Assembly (NCBI GenBank): GCA_963734665.1
Contig: CAVTIR010000003.1
Coordinates: 62,001 to 126,000, forward strand
From: Trebonia sp963734665
GTDB taxonomy: Bacteria > Actinomycetota > Actinomycetes > Streptosporangiales > Streptosporangiaceae
Length of the DNA stretch: 64,000 nucleotides
Reading direction: 5' to 3'
Each line of letters opens with the position of its first letter. The stretch's first letter is position 1. Shown here one piece after another: positions 40,715-49,444 of the stretch. The translations under genes and the position numbers were made by a program. Below the pieces are notes generated by a model. That model had not been told where the DNA came from and made no database searches. It saw nothing but the letters and a program-made list of their open reading frames with translations.

Positions 40715-42085
40715 ATGAGCGTCACGCCATTCGACGTGATCAGCCCTGTCGACGAGACAATCGTGAAAACGGTGCGCTTCGCCGACCGCGCCGAGCTTGA
40801 CGCGAGAGTCGACCGCGCTCACCGTGCCTTCGCAGGATGGCGTCTCGTGGCACCGGGGGACAGGGCCAGGCTGCTGCGGCGCTTCGCGGAGGCTGTAGAC
40901 GGGGACATCGAGGCGCTTGCCGCCCTGGAGGTGCGCAACGCCGGTCACACCATCGGCAACGCCCGCTGGGAGGCGGGCAACGTGCGCGATGTGCTCAACT
41001 ACTACTCCGCGGCTCCGGAGCGGCTGGCCGGAAGGCAGGTCCCCGTGCCAGGGGGCATCGACGTCACCTTCCACGAGCCGATGGGGGTTGTCGGCGTCAT
41101 CGTGCCGTGGAACTTTCCGATGCCCGTGGCAGCGTGGGGATTCGCGCCGGCCCTGGCTGCGGGCAACACGGTGATCGTCAAGCCGGCGGAGTACACGCCG
41201 CTGACCGCGCTGCGACTGGAGGAACTCGCGCTGGAGGCCGGGCTTCCCCCCGATGTCCTCCAGGTTGTCCCCGGCACCGGGACGGAGACGGGCGAGCACC
41301 TCGTCGGGCACCCGCTCGTGCGCAAGGTTGTCTTCACCGGCTCAACCGCCACGGGCAAGCGGATCATGCGCCTGTGCGCCGATCAGGTCAAGCCGCTGAC
41401 GCTCGAGCTGGGCGGGAAGAACGCCAACATCGTCTTCGCCGACGCTGACCTGGAGCGCGCCGCGGCCAGCGCGCCGGGCGCCGCGTTCGACAATGCCGGC
41501 CAGGACTGCTGCTCCAGGTCGCGGATCCTCCTGCAGCGCAGCGCCTTCGATCGGTTCATGGAGCTCTTGGAGCCCGCCGTCAAGAGTTTCACGGTCGGTG
41601 ATCCCGCGGACCCGGCAATCGCCATGGGACCGCTGATCTCGGCGCGGCACCGGGAGAAGGTCAGCTCCTACATCGAAGAGGGGACAGCCGTGGCGTTCCG
41701 CGGCACGGCTCCGCCGGGGCCCGGCTTCTGGTTCCCGCCCACGGTGATATCCCCGGTCTCCGCAGCCGACCGGCAGTGGCGTGAGGAGATCTTCGGCCCC
41801 GTGATCGCCGTCATGCCGTTCGAGGACGAGGAAGACGCCATCCGGCTGGCCAACGATACGCAGTACGGGCTGTCCGGATCGCTGTGGACCCGCGATCTCG
41901 GTCGGGCGCTGCGGGTCACCCGCGCCTGGGACAGCGGGAACCTTTCGGTTAACTCGCATTCATCGGTGCGATACTGGACGCCTTTCGGGGGGTTCAAGCA
42001 GTCGGGTCTTGGCCGTGAACTCGGCCCAGACGCCGTCGCCGCATTCACCGAGACCAAGAACGTCTTCATCTCGACCGAGGAGTGA
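40715..42085 (+). CDS. NAD(P)-dependent aldehyde dehydrogenase (PuuC/GABA-aldehyde-like)
   Basis: A 456-aa ALDH. It has the cofactor motif VIVPWNFPMPVAAWGFAPALAAGN with KPAEYTP, the glutamate of LELGGKNANIV, and the catalytic Cys in NAGQDCCSRSR. EEIFGPVIAVMPF and the C-terminal FGGFKQSGLGRELG are also canonical. In a glutamylated-amine pathway it would oxidise a gamma-glutamyl-aminoaldehyde. The oxidase (PuuB) and the hydrolase (PuuD) expected beside it are missing from the window. It starts 134 bases after the ligase stop, beyond the paralogue stub, and overlaps the following SDR gene by 4 bases. Confidence 0.92.
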   Translation: MSVTPFDVISPVDETIVKTVRFADRAELDARVDRAHRAFAGWRLVAPGDRARLLRRFAEAVDGDIEALAALEVRNAGHTIGNARWEAGNVRDVLNYYSAAPERLAGRQVPVPGGIDVTFHEPMGVVGVIVPWNFPMPVAAWGFAPALAAGNTVIVKPAEYTPLTALRLEELALEAGLPPDVLQVVPGTGTETGEHLVGHPLVRKVVFTGSTATGKRIMRLCADQVKPLTLELGGKNANIVFADADLERAAASAPGAAFDNAGQDCCSRSRILLQRSAFDRFMELLEPAVKSFTVGDPADPAIAMGPLISARHREKVSSYIEEGTAVAFRGTAPPGPGFWFPPTVISPVSAADRQWREEIFGPVIAVMPFEDEEDAIRLANDTQYGLSGSLWTRDLGRALRVTRAWDSGNLSVNSHSSVRYWTPFGGFKQSGLGRELGPDAVAAFTETKNVFISTEE

Positions 42086-42855
42086 GCTATTTGGACAGAC
42101 TGAGCGGACGGGTGGCCGTCGTCACGGGCGGGGCAAGCGGCATCGGCCTCGCCAGCGTGCGGCGACTGGCGAGCGAGGGAGCCCGGGTCGTCGTCGCAGA
42201 CCTCGACCCGGACGCCGGCAAGCGCGCCGCGAACGAGATCGACGGCCTCTTCGTGGCGACGGACGTGACGGACCCCAACGCCGTCGAGCGGCTTTTTTCC
42301 ACCGCGCACACCGAGTACGGCTCGGTCGACATCGCCTTCAACAACGCCGGGATCTCCCCTCCCGATGACGACTCCATCCTGGACACTGACCTGGCCGCGT
42401 GGCGGAAAGTCCAGGAGGTCAACCTGACCTCTGTCTACCTTTGCTGCAAAGCGGTCATCCCCTACATGCGGCGTCAGGGGAGGGGATCGATCATTAACAC
42501 CGCGTCGTTCGTTGCGGTGATGGGCGCGGCGACCTCGCAGATCTCCTACTCGGCATCCAAGGGCGGCGTCTTGTCGATGTCGCGGGAACTTGGCGTGCAG
42601 TTCGCGCGGGAAGGTGTCAGGGTGAACGCCCTGTGCCCCGGACCTGTCAACACGCCGCTATTGCAGGAACTGTTCGCCAAGGATGCCGAGCGCGCTCAGC
42701 GCCGACTCGTCCACGTGCCTATGGGGCGGTTCGCCGAGCCAGCCGAGATCGCAGCCGCCGTCGCGTTCCTCGCCAGCGACGACTCCTCGTTCATCACCGC
42801 CTCGACCTTCCTCGTGGACGGCGGTATCTCGAGTGCCTACGTGACTCCGCTTTGA
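42082..42855 (+). CDS. SDR-family NAD(P) oxidoreductase
   Basis: A 257-aa classical short-chain dehydrogenase. The cofactor motif is VVTGGASGIGLAS, with an acidic VVADLD that favours NAD, then NNAGIS. The catalytic set is Asn in VNLTS, Ser in NTASFVAVMG and Tyr-Lys in ISYSASKGG. The C-terminal FLVDGGISSAY is typical. The GTG overlaps the ALDH stop (GTGA), so it is translated with it. It is the last gene of the TetR-permease-ligase-ALDH set. Its alcohol or keto substrate is not known. Confidence 0.9.
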   Translation: MSYLDRLSGRVAVVTGGASGIGLASVRRLASEGARVVVADLDPDAGKRAANEIDGLFVATDVTDPNAVERLFSTAHTEYGSVDIAFNNAGISPPDDDSILDTDLAAWRKVQEVNLTSVYLCCKAVIPYMRRQGRGSIINTASFVAVMGAATSQISYSASKGGVLSMSRELGVQFAREGVRVNALCPGPVNTPLLQELFAKDAERAQRRLVHVPMGRFAEPAEIAAAVAFLASDDSSFITASTFLVDGGISSAYVTPL

Positions 42856-42897
42856 CCACCGCCCCCGCGTCGCCCTTATCCGCGTAGCGCAGGTCAG

Positions 42898-43041
42898 TGT
42901 TTGTCCGCGATCGCTGGGAGCAGGTCAGATTGTATGGCGCGCTGGACGAACGGGGTGACCTTCAGCCCTGGCAGATAATCCGGCGGCAGGGCGCATCGGA
43001 GATTGGGCGAGGTGAGACCTGAGGCTCTGACTTCACCGTGC
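42898..43041 (-). other. Open fragment in the spacer 42856-43202, possible gene remnant
   Basis: On the minus strand a frame without a start reads ...LPPDYLPGLKVTPFVQRAIQ and continues 11 residues to a stop at 42898. The residue mix looks protein-like, but I cannot name a family. The remainder of the spacer, up to the promoter at 43203, holds no recognisable gene. Confidence 0.2.
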
Positions 43042-43202
43042 GCACATACAGCACGCCAGTCGTGCCTGCTTACTGCTGCCGCTTAGGGCGCAGATTCACC
43101 TATCACGCCTCCCGAAACTGCAAGCCATTACGACGCCCTTGCCCCAATTCAATTGTTAGCCAACTTAGGCAGCATCCAGCCCCGCCGTGCGTTTAGCTTT
43201 CC

Positions 43203-43232
43203 TTGACCAAGAATGGAGTTTATCCCTAGGAT
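43203..43232 (+). promoter_or_regulatory. Sigma-70-like promoter for the beta-helix protein
   Basis: TTGACC at 43203-43208 and TAGGAT at 43227-43232 are 18 bases apart, about 120 bases upstream of the ATG at 43353. Confidence 0.5.
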
Positions 43233-43352
43233 TCTGCCTCGGGGGGAAAGTCAGGGGGAGGATTCAGGGGAGGTAATTTACACCGCTTAACGACTTGCTT
43301 GCGTCTCCACCCGGCGTACCCGCCCGCACGGAATACTTCCGGAAGGAGAAAC

Positions 43353-44504
43353 ATGCGCAAGATCGCAATGGCGCTGGTCTTGGCGGGAAGCCTGCTGGCG
43401 TTCGGCGCAGTCGCCGCTCAAGCGGGGACCGTCCCTAGCCTTTACGTATCGCCGTCTGGCACCCTGAGTGCCGCCGATACCTCGTGCGGCACCGCGGGGT
43501 ACTCCAGCATCAACGCGGCCATCACAGCCGCCAACTCGGGTGGCACGGTCGTGGTCTGCCAGGGGACCTACCACACCCAGGTCATCGTCAGCAAGCCGCT
43601 GAACCTGATCGGCAAGCATGGCGCGGTGATCAACGCCAGCGGCCAGTCGCCGCTCAAAGTAGGCAGTATGAAGCTGCCGGGCAGCATCGGCATCGGAGTG
43701 CTCGCGACCAGCAACGTCCGGGTCAGTGGCTTCCAGGTCGTGGACGCCGGATTCGACGCCATCCTGGTCGCGCTGAGTTCGCACGTCTCGGTGTCCCGCA
43801 ACGTCCTGCTGCATAACGGCGACGTGGGCGTGGATATCAACGGCTCATCCTGGTCCCAGGCCACCGGCAACATCTCTGAGTACAACACGGGCGGCGGGTT
43901 CCTGGTCGCTGACGACGTCGGCCCCAACAGCCGCAACGTGGTCTCCTGGAACGTGGCCAGCGACAATCCGGGCGGCTGCGGGGTCATCGTGGCCGGGCAC
44001 ACGACCTTCGGGGTCACCGACAACCTGATCGCGCACAACCTGCTGACCGACAACGGCACGCTGAAGAGCAGCGGGGGAGGTGCCGGCGTGGTCATTGCCA
44101 CCGAGGTTCCTGGCGAGACGGTGGCTGACAACACCGTGACCGGCAACACCATCTACGGCAACGGCCTCGCGGGCGTGACCATCCACGCCCACCTCCCCGG
44201 CCAGAACCTGAACGGGAACCGGATCACTGGCAACTGGATCGGTACCAACAACACCCTCGGTGACCCGATTACCCTGGCCACATCGCCGACCTCGAAGACA
44301 AACGTGGCGGTGCCGGACACCCTGACGACCGGCATCCTGGTCGGCTCGGCCAGCCCAATCTGGGTGCAGATCAGCCAGAACCACATCTTCGGCAACCACT
44401 ACGGGATCTTCCTGGAAGGCGTGGGCAAGGTAGTGCACGCGTCGCTGCAGGGCAACCACTTCGGCAACGCCTCCGTGCGAGTGAAGCGCGTCGTCGTGTC
44501 CTGA
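43353..44504 (+). CDS. Secreted right-handed parallel beta-helix protein
   Basis: A 383-aa exported protein. The Sec signal is MRKIAMALVLAGSLLAFGAVAAQA. The mature part starts LYVSPSG and continues as a pectate-lyase-like or NosD-like beta-helix: many Asn-rich rungs (SRNVLLHNG, TGNISEYNTGGG, VTGNTIYGNG, ISQNHIFGN). Such folds bind or cleave polysaccharides or act as surface repeats. No catalytic residues can be assigned, so enzymatic activity is unproven. A GGAAGGAG site precedes the chosen ATG; the frame is open 18 codons earlier. A promoter lies at 43203 and a terminator follows, so it is a single-gene unit. Confidence 0.85.
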   Translation: MRKIAMALVLAGSLLAFGAVAAQAGTVPSLYVSPSGTLSAADTSCGTAGYSSINAAITAANSGGTVVVCQGTYHTQVIVSKPLNLIGKHGAVINASGQSPLKVGSMKLPGSIGIGVLATSNVRVSGFQVVDAGFDAILVALSSHVSVSRNVLLHNGDVGVDINGSSWSQATGNISEYNTGGGFLVADDVGPNSRNVVSWNVASDNPGGCGVIVAGHTTFGVTDNLIAHNLLTDNGTLKSSGGGAGVVIATEVPGETVADNTVTGNTIYGNGLAGVTIHAHLPGQNLNGNRITGNWIGTNNTLGDPITLATSPTSKTNVAVPDTLTTGILVGSASPIWVQISQNHIFGNHYGIFLEGVGKVVHASLQGNHFGNASVRVKRVVVS

Positions 44505-44524
44505 TCTCTCTCAGAAGGCGCTTC

Positions 44525-44564
44525 GCAGCAGTCCTCCAGGGCTGTCACCTTGGAGGGCTGCTGC
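44525..44564 (+). terminator. Hairpin terminator after the beta-helix gene
   Basis: GCAGCAGTCCTCCAGG pairs with CCTTGGAGGGCTGCTGC (one or two mismatches), followed by GTCTTT. Confidence 0.7.
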
Positions 44565-44730
44565 GTCTTTACTGCTAGCGGCCGGAAACGGACGGCGCGA
44601 CCGTCGGGCGTTCCGGTAGATCAGGCTAGGCCGACGAGCATGGCCTCGGCGTAGGTGAGGTGGGTCATCGGCAGGGCTCGCTCTCTGCTCGCTGTGATCC
44701 GCGCGGGCCGCCGTCAGTGAGCGGCCACAT

Positions 44731-44811
44731 CTACGTCCGTGTAGAATTTCTACATCAATGTAGATGACCTAGGTACGACTCGTGATACACAGAACTTCTA
44801 CGTAAGTGTAG
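44731..44811. promoter_or_regulatory. Three BlaI/CopY-like operators (CTAC-N6-GTAG)
   Basis: CTACGTCCGTGTAG (44731-44744), CTACATCAATGTAG (44750-44763) and CTACGTAAGTGTAG (44798-44811) share the TACA/TGTA-type dyad of BlaI/MecI repressors. The first two are centred 19 bases apart; the third is 17 bases before the DedA-like start. No BlaI-type gene is present in the window. Confidence 0.65.
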
Positions 44812-44827
44812 TAGACATGGTGCTGGT

Positions 44828-45448
44828 GTGACATCTGCTCTCGTTTCTGACCCTGCGCTGCCGTCCGTGCTGGGTGGACTGCCCACCGCGTTGGCGGTCG
44901 GGGTGCTATGTGCTGCCGTGGTCGTCGAGATCGTCGCGCTGCCGGCGGTGCTGCTGCCCGGCGGGACCATGACGCTGCTGGCCGGAGCGCTGATCGGCGC
45001 GGGCCGCCCGGCGCTCGCCGTCGCCCTCCCGGTCGTCGCTGCGGTACTCGCGGGCGACCAGCTGGCTTACTTCAGCGGTGCCGCTGTGACCAGTTGGTGG
45101 CGACGCCGCCAGCATGGGCAGACAGGCGCGAGGCCCGCGCGGCGGGGTCCGGCCGCGGCCTGGCTCACGGCGGCGATGCCGTCGCTCGCAGGAGGCGCCG
45201 GGATGCGCTACCGGTCGTTCGCGGTCCGGGTACTCGTCATGCGCGTGCCGTGGCTGGCGGCGGCGCTGAGCGCAGGCGCGCTCGCCGCCCACTCGCTCGC
45301 TCGCATCGGCCATGTCGCCGGGATCGTCGGCATTGCCGCCAGCGCTGTCGTCGTGGTCGGGCTGCTGGCCGCTCGGCACGGACCCGGCATGATCCGCGCG
45401 CTGCGCCGCCGCCGTGCCCGGCCCGGTAGCGACACTCAAGCTCGGTGA
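44828..45448 (+). CDS. DedA/VTT-like membrane protein
   Basis: A 206-aa protein with about five hydrophobic helices. LPAVLLPGGTMTLLAGALIGAGRP followed by VVAAVLAGDQLAYFSGAAV matches the N-terminal half of DedA proteins, where P-G-E-T...L-G-D-x-x-x-Y is usual. The second half keeps M-R-Y-R-S-F-x-x-R-x-L but the usual conserved charged residues are partly lost. DedA proteins move lipids such as undecaprenyl phosphate and affect membrane stress. The GTG start lies directly after a cluster of BlaI-like operators, so expression may respond to cell-wall stress. The family call is moderate. Confidence 0.65.
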   Translation: MTSALVSDPALPSVLGGLPTALAVGVLCAAVVVEIVALPAVLLPGGTMTLLAGALIGAGRPALAVALPVVAAVLAGDQLAYFSGAAVTSWWRRRQHGQTGARPARRGPAAAWLTAAMPSLAGGAGMRYRSFAVRVLVMRVPWLAAALSAGALAAHSLARIGHVAGIVGIAASAVVVVGLLAARHGPGMIRALRRRRARPGSDTQAR

Positions 45449-45458
45449 GCTGGACTAG

Positions 45459-45572
45459 GCGCTCAAGGAACAGCTGACCAAAGAGCTGGGCCTGACCTAC
45501 CGGCTGGTCATCTCCAACCATCCCGACCTCGGCGAAGAAGTGCGGCAGTTCAGCATGGAGCTGCCAAGCTAG
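45459..45572 (+). pseudogene. 3' remnant of an unidentified gene
   Basis: In one frame the codons before a TAG (LKLGELD, 45435-45455) and after it (ALKEQLTKELGLTYRLVISN and on to SMELPS, then stop) read as a continuous soluble protein end. The TAG sits where Glu or Gln would fit. The start is overlapped by the DedA-like gene. It looks like the tail of a deleted gene of unknown family. Confidence 0.3.
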
Positions 45573-45724
45573 GCCGACCGCTCTACCGCAGTCAGTCGGC
45601 TTCGGCATTCAATAGCAAGGTGGCGCAGCACTGCACGCGGGCCGGCAAAACGGGATGGCGCTAGCGGACGGGCGCGCCTTAATGTGACTGACCGAATGAG
45701 AAGATCGGGAGGTAGCCGACCACG

Positions 45725-46216
45725 ATGAGGATAGTTGTCCTGTCTGACACGCACGCTCCCCGGCGCTGGAAGTCCTGCCCGCCCGCGGTCGCGTCCGAGC
45801 TGCGCGGCGCGGATCTGATCCTGCACGCCGGAGACGTGTGCACGGCCGCAGTGCTCGACGAGCTGGCGCAGTACGCGCCGGTGACCGCGGTCGTCGGCAA
45901 CAACGACGGTCCCGACGTCGCCGCCTGGGGCGCGGCCGAGACGGCCTCGCTGACGCCGGAAGGCCTGCGGGTCGCGATGATCCACGACAGCGGCCCCGCC
46001 ACCGGGCGGCTGCCCCGGATGCGGGCCAGGTTCCCCGAGGCGGAACTCGTCGTCTTCGGTCACTCGCACATCCCGCTCGACGCCGCCGGCGAGGCACTGC
46101 GGATCTTCAATCCCGGCTCGCCGACCGACCGGCGCCGCCAGCCGCACGGCACGCTCGGCGTGCTGCACGTCGCGGACGGCGCCCTGGTCGAGGCCCGGAT
46201 CCTCGAGGTCGGTTAG
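45725..46216 (+). CDS. YfcE/MJ0936-type metallophosphoesterase
   Basis: A 163-aa calcineurin-like phosphoesterase. All metal motifs are present: D-x-H (SDTHAP, Asp8 and His10), GD (HAGDVC), GNND and GHSHIP. It probably cleaves phosphodiesters or phosphomonoesters with Mn or similar metals; the natural substrate of this branch is unclear. A GGGAGG site lies about 11 bases before the ATG. It is isolated from its neighbours. Confidence 0.9.
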   Translation: MRIVVLSDTHAPRRWKSCPPAVASELRGADLILHAGDVCTAAVLDELAQYAPVTAVVGNNDGPDVAAWGAAETASLTPEGLRVAMIHDSGPATGRLPRMRARFPEAELVVFGHSHIPLDAAGEALRIFNPGSPTDRRRQPHGTLGVLHVADGALVEARILEVG

Positions 46217-46357
46217 CCCCGGACGGGGGTGAGCCAGAGCGCCGGCAGCGGCGGGACAGCAATCGTGGCGGACGCCAGGCGGCCGTGACCGCTCGATGTC
46301 TGCGGCTACCGCCCCGTTCTGGGACGCGGACGGACGGCGCCGACTGAGACATGCGCG

Positions 46358-46534
46358 CTAATGACGCGTCGCGATGATCAGGAAAATGATCACCAGAAAT
46401 GCACCAGCCGAAAGTGTCAGGATCACCGCGAGGACGTGCTCGAGGATCCAGTCCTGGCGTGCTTTCCGTTGCCGTTGCTTCAACGGCATTCTGCGCCGGG
46501 GCGGACGATAGCCGGGGGGAGGATCGTGCAGCAT
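46358..46534 (-). CDS. Small single-pass membrane protein, unknown
   Basis: A 58-aa protein from ATG 46534 (the frame is open to 46588). It has a Pro/Arg-rich cytoplasmic part (DPPPGYRPPRRR), a basic stretch and one C-terminal helix (VLAVILTLSAGAFLVIIFLIIA). It could be tail-anchored. I do not recognise a family. No neighbouring gene explains it. Confidence 0.5.
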   Translation of the reverse strand: MLHDPPPGYRPPRRRMPLKQRQRKARQDWILEHVLAVILTLSAGAFLVIIFLIIATRH

Positions 46535-46840
46535 GAGCGGCTTGGTCCTGCCGCTTCCTCGCCCTCGCGGGCCACCGATCCAAACCATCAGGCCTCCCGC
46601 CGCCTTGTGCTGCAGTGTAGCGCCGTGCAGGATGCTCGAAAAGACCGCTGCCGGTCAGCGTCCCCACTCGCGCTCGGCTGGGCGCTGTAGGTGAGAATAT
46701 GGACGCGTTCGATCTGGGGAGGGGCCATGAATCGAGTCACTTTACTGCTGCGGCGCTGGCGCCTGGTGCCGAGTCGGTGCTGTCCGATCTGGTCTGGAGC
46801 GCCTGCGTGAGCAGCGGCGGGAAGCGGCGAGTCGAGGTGG

Positions 46841-47935
46841 ATGCCTCGGCGGGGCGAGCAGGTGCTGGGCGCCGACCACCCGAGCACCCTGATGTCACGG
46901 ATCAACTTCACTATGGCTAACCACGAAGCGGGACGCACGGCCGAGACGATCCTGCTCCTTGAGCGGACGGTCACCGACAGCCAACGGGTGCTGGGCACGG
47001 ACCACCCGGACACCCTGATAGCGCGCAACAACCTTGCGATGGCCTACCGGGATGCGGGGCGGATCGCTGAGGCGATCCCGCTCCTTGAGCGGACGCTCGC
47101 GGACTACGAGCGGGTGCTGGGCACGGACCACCCGAACACCCTGATAGCGCGGAACAATCTCGCGACGGCCTACCAGGACGCGGGGCGGATCGCCGAGGCG
47201 ATCCCGCTGTACGAACGGACGCTCGCCGACTACGAGCGGGTACTCAGCACGGACCACCCCGACATCCTCATGTCGCGGAACAACCTCGCGACGGCCTACC
47301 AGGACGCGGGACGCACGGCCGAGGCGATCCCGCTCCTTGAGCAGACGCTCGCCGACTACGAGCGGGTGCTGGGCACCGACCACCCCGACACCCTGATGTC
47401 GCGGAACAACCTCGCAGCGGCCTACCGGGCTTCTGGGCGGACGGCTGAGGCGATCCCGCTATACGAGAGGACGCTCGCCGATTGCGAGCGGGTGCTGGGC
47501 ACCGACCACCCTGACACCCTGACAGGTCGGAATAACCTCGCGACGGTCTACCGGGATGCGGGGCGGACGGCTGAGGCGATCCCGCTTCTTGAGCGGGCGC
47601 TTGCTGATTGCGAGCGGGTGCTGGGCAACGGCCACCCCGACACCCTGATGTCAAGGAGCAACCTCGCAGCGGTCTACCGGGATGCGGGGCGGACGGCTGA
47701 GGCGATCCCGCTTCTTGAGCGGGCGCTCGCGGACTCCGAGCGGGTGCTGGGCACGGACCACCCCGACACCCTGATAGCGCGGAATAACCTTGCGATGGCC
47801 TACCGGGATGCGGGGCGGACGGCTGAGGCGATCCCGCTTCTTGAGCGGACGCTCGCTGACTCCGAGCGGGTGCTCGGCACCAACCACCCAAACACGAAAG
47901 TGGTACGTGAGAATTTGGCCGCGCTGACGGCGTGA
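46841..47935 (+). CDS. TPR protein of eight near-identical 42-residue repeats
   Basis: A 364-aa solenoid of kinesin-light-chain-type TPRs. Each 42-residue unit reads roughly H-P-D-T-L-x-x-R-N-N-L-A-x-A-Y-R-D-A-G-R-T-A-E-A-I-P-L-L-E-R. In actinomycetes such arrays normally form the C-terminal part of NB-ARC or CHAT proteins. Here no ATPase or effector domain precedes it, and the frame is closed 30 bases upstream of the ATG. It may therefore be a free adaptor or the surviving end of a larger gene. Its function is probably protein binding; no partner is visible nearby. Confidence 0.8.
   Translation: MPRRGEQVLGADHPSTLMSRINFTMANHEAGRTAETILLLERTVTDSQRVLGTDHPDTLIARNNLAMAYRDAGRIAEAIPLLERTLADYERVLGTDHPNTLIARNNLATAYQDAGRIAEAIPLYERTLADYERVLSTDHPDILMSRNNLATAYQDAGRTAEAIPLLEQTLADYERVLGTDHPDTLMSRNNLAAAYRASGRTAEAIPLYERTLADCERVLGTDHPDTLTGRNNLATVYRDAGRTAEAIPLLERALADCERVLGNGHPDTLMSRSNLAAVYRDAGRTAEAIPLLERALADSERVLGTDHPDTLIARNNLAMAYRDAGRTAEAIPLLERTLADSERVLGTNHPNTKVVRENLAALTA
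46865..47920. repeat. 126-bp tandem DNA repeats within the TPR gene
   Basis: The CTGGGCACGGACCACCCG block recurs with a strict 126-base period from 46865 to 47873, eight periods with high identity. Such an array can change copy number by recombination. Confidence 0.9.
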
Positions 47936-48145
47936 GCCAGGCGCAGCAGTACCAGGCAGATGCACGTCAGGATGCGATCGCGTCAAACACGCCGGCCATC
48001 GCCGCGGCGTCGGCACCGTTTCCGTAGAGACCGGCCCGGAAGTGCCACTACGGGAGGAATGGAGGTTATAAGGTATCCGTTGATTTCCGGCTGGTCGGGG
48101 TTAGCGCCTGGGGGGCGACTACTTTAAGAAGGGGTTGCTCCGCGC

Positions 48146-49444
48146 ATGGCTGGTGATGACATCGACCTTGCTCCGGCCGAGGCCGCTGATGGTGCCAAAG
48201 CCGTTGAATCGGTTGCCGCGGCCGGTCCGGTAGCAAGGCCCGTGGTTCCGGTTGAGGCCCCGCCGGAAGTTGCGATCGTCGCTGTCATGGCTCCGGCCAC
48301 TCCCCGGGGCAGGGGTATCAGCCGCCGTGCCAAGGTCACTTCCGTGGCTGCGGTCGTCGTGGCCGGCCTGATCGCGGGCCTGGTTGCCTGGTCCCCGTGG
48401 AAGCCGAATCCGCCGGCCAGCGTGCACGCCACCTCACCGACCGCGACCTCAGCGCTTGTCTCCTGGCATGCGGCCAGTGGCATCATCGCCGGGCCCAGCA
48501 ATTACCTTGTGCTGCGCGACGGCAGGCAAGTCGGCTCAGTCCCGGCGAGCGCGACCTCGTGGACCGATCGCGGGCTTACTCCCGGGGTGACCTACGGCTA
48601 CACGGTGGTAGCGGCGGGCTTGGGGCACTCAGCCCCGTCGGCCTCGGCCACGGTGACGACGATGACCCCGAGCCCTGTCCGCCTGACCGCGAGCGCGACG
48701 CATACCACGGTGGAACTGCACTGGTCGCCCTCGCCGCTCGGGCCCGCCCCGGACCACTACGTGATCTCTAACGGGACCACCGTGGTCGCCACGCTCCCGG
48801 GGACGGCCACCTCCTACGCGGACAAGGGGCTGGCTCCCGGTACTTCTTTCCAGTACACGGCCGTGGCGCAGTGGGGCGGCTACTTCTCTGCCCCGTCCCC
48901 GGCCGCCGACGGGGCAACGATCGCGGCACCGCTGAGCGCGTCGGTGCCTGTGCATGTCGACACGACCAGCAGTCCCGGCCCCACCTGGGGTCCCGTCGTC
49001 GCGGGCTACCGCTGGGACGATACGTGGAATGCGATGCCGTCCTGCACTCCGGGCGACTGCACGATGAAGGTCATAATCTCCGCATCCCCCTCGGGCGACG
49101 CATACGTGTACACGCCGTTCCCCGTGACGCTGGACCCTGCAGGCACCGGGTACACCGGCACGGCCGAGGCTCAGGTGACCGGCTGCAGGACCGCACAGCA
49201 GGTGATCCCGGTAACGGATACCATCACGCTGACGCTGACGCCGGTGAAGGGCAAGATAGACAACGGGGCATGGGCCGCCTGGGGCGGCACCATGGTGATG
49301 AGCGCTCCGTACGTGAACGAGGGCGACGAATACTGCCCATCGGGAACCTGGACCTTTGCCGTCACCTCGGGGTTACCCCGTACTAGGGCCATCACGGTTC
49401 GCGGGTGCCGCGGGGATCGGCCTCTCCCGCGAGACCGTTTGTGA
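48146..49444 (+). CDS. Membrane-anchored protein with two fibronectin type III domains
   Basis: A 432-aa protein. It has a Pro/Ala/Val-rich cytoplasmic part (1-60), one helix (about 64-85, KVTSVAAVVVAGLIAGLVAW), then two FN3 domains (about 88-175 and 176-262). A Cys-containing C-terminal domain (MPSCTPGDC, VTGCRTAQQ, DEYCPSGTW) follows. The orientation puts the FN3 part outside the cell. FN3 pairs are common in secreted polysaccharide enzymes and surface adhesins; no catalytic domain is seen. The last 25 residues (from PRTRAIT) are Arg-rich and unlike the rest, so the natural end may have been lost by a frameshift near 49375. Confidence 0.7.
   Translation: MAGDDIDLAPAEAADGAKAVESVAAAGPVARPVVPVEAPPEVAIVAVMAPATPRGRGISRRAKVTSVAAVVVAGLIAGLVAWSPWKPNPPASVHATSPTATSALVSWHAASGIIAGPSNYLVLRDGRQVGSVPASATSWTDRGLTPGVTYGYTVVAAGLGHSAPSASATVTTMTPSPVRLTASATHTTVELHWSPSPLGPAPDHYVISNGTTVVATLPGTATSYADKGLAPGTSFQYTAVAQWGGYFSAPSPAADGATIAAPLSASVPVHVDTTSSPGPTWGPVVAGYRWDDTWNAMPSCTPGDCTMKVIISASPSGDAYVYTPFPVTLDPAGTGYTGTAEAQVTGCRTAQQVIPVTDTITLTLTPVKGKIDNGAWAAWGGTMVMSAPYVNEGDEYCPSGTWTFAVTSGLPRTRAITVRGCRGDRPLPRDRL

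Noticed and set aside
43287..43814. Minus-strand 175-codon frame upstream of and within the beta-helix gene
   Set aside because: It is antisense to a signal-peptide protein with good ribosome site and promoter.
46865..47920. CRISPR-like array
   Set aside because: The 126-bp units are coding throughout, in frame, and translate into TPRs, with no spacer-repeat alternation.
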